From assembly GCA_030066455.1 (NCBI GenBank), contig JASJBQ010000015.1, positions 1 through 21,200 on the forward strand: DNA of 21,200 bases, written 5' to 3'. Both the position numbers and the translations under genes were made by a program. This DNA comes from Desulfobacterales bacterium. Lineage in GTDB: Bacteria; Desulfobacterota; Desulfobacteria; Desulfobacterales; UBA5852. Below are positions 21,191-21,200 of this stretch, piece after piece. Every line of letters begins with the position of its first letter. Positions within the stretch are counted from its first letter, which is position 1. Under the pieces are notes generated by a model. That model had not been told where the DNA came from. It worked only from the letters and a program-made list of their open reading frames with translations, and did not search any database.

Positions 21191-21200
21191 ATAAAAGGAG
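21191..21200 (+). promoter_or_regulatory. Shine-Dalgarno of a gene beyond the window
   Basis: ATAAAAGGAG ends the window, 31 nt after the adaptor stop codon. It is a strong ribosome-binding site, so a start codon should follow within about 10 nt. Adaptor genes of this type are usually followed by the RND permease gene. Confidence 0.7.

Noticed and set aside
1..21200. CRISPR arrays, tRNA or rRNA genes, transposases, phage genes
   Set aside because: No regularly spaced direct repeats, cloverleaf-like segments, rRNA signatures or transposase motifs were recognised on either strand by reading. A covariance-model search could still reveal small RNAs.

Overview
The window is GC-rich, gene-dense bacterial DNA. 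The class III polyhydroxyalkanoate (PHA) synthase pair, PhaR-type regulator, AsmA protein, lipoprotein-anchored alpha/beta hydrolases and RND-type adaptor point to a Gram-negative bacterium. A high-GC Desulfobacterota (Desulfosarcina-like sulfate reducer) is my best guess from this gene mix. That is inference; no rRNA or other taxonomic marker is present.

Layout. Bases 1-2518 (minus) hold a partial LEA14-like lipoprotein gene and an AsmA-family gene, separated by a 147-bp element with 20-nt inverted ends. A patatin-like phospholipase follows on the plus strand (3004-4098), with remains of a small membrane-protein ORF, and then a minus-strand secreted histidine phosphatase (4262-4846).

Bases 5028-12633 form the core of the window, a PHA granule locus. 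Eight minus-strand genes run from 11931 down to 5178: two paralogous small phasin-like proteins, a divergent Cys-nucleophile PHA-synthase-family protein, a coiled-coil protein, PhaE, PhaC, a tandem-GAF protein and a PhaJ-type (R)-enoyl-CoA hydratase. A sigma70-like promoter precedes the first gene and an intrinsic terminator follows the last. PhaR is divergent, and TGC-type palindromes in the shared promoter region suggest auto- and cross-regulation. No thiolase or reductase gene is present, so monomer probably enters through PhaJ from beta-oxidation intermediates. Strong hairpins follow each phasin gene and separate the GAF and phaJ genes, suggesting segmental mRNA control. PhaC carries an unusual histone-H1-like basic tail.

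Bases 13101-14684 hold a MarR regulator and a VOC ring-cleaving dioxygenase resembling the MhqR/MhqO quinone-response pair. Each gene is preceded by the same ATCTTGA/TCAAGAT palindrome.

Bases 14830-21200 hold envelope genes: a DUF900-type hydrolase lipoprotein (minus), a small unknown lipoprotein, a membrane-anchored DUF900 paralogue behind two nested stem-loops, a third lipoprotein alpha/beta hydrolase in operon with it, and an RND/HlyD-type adaptor lipoprotein. The window ends in a Shine-Dalgarno sequence that probably belongs to the cognate permease gene.
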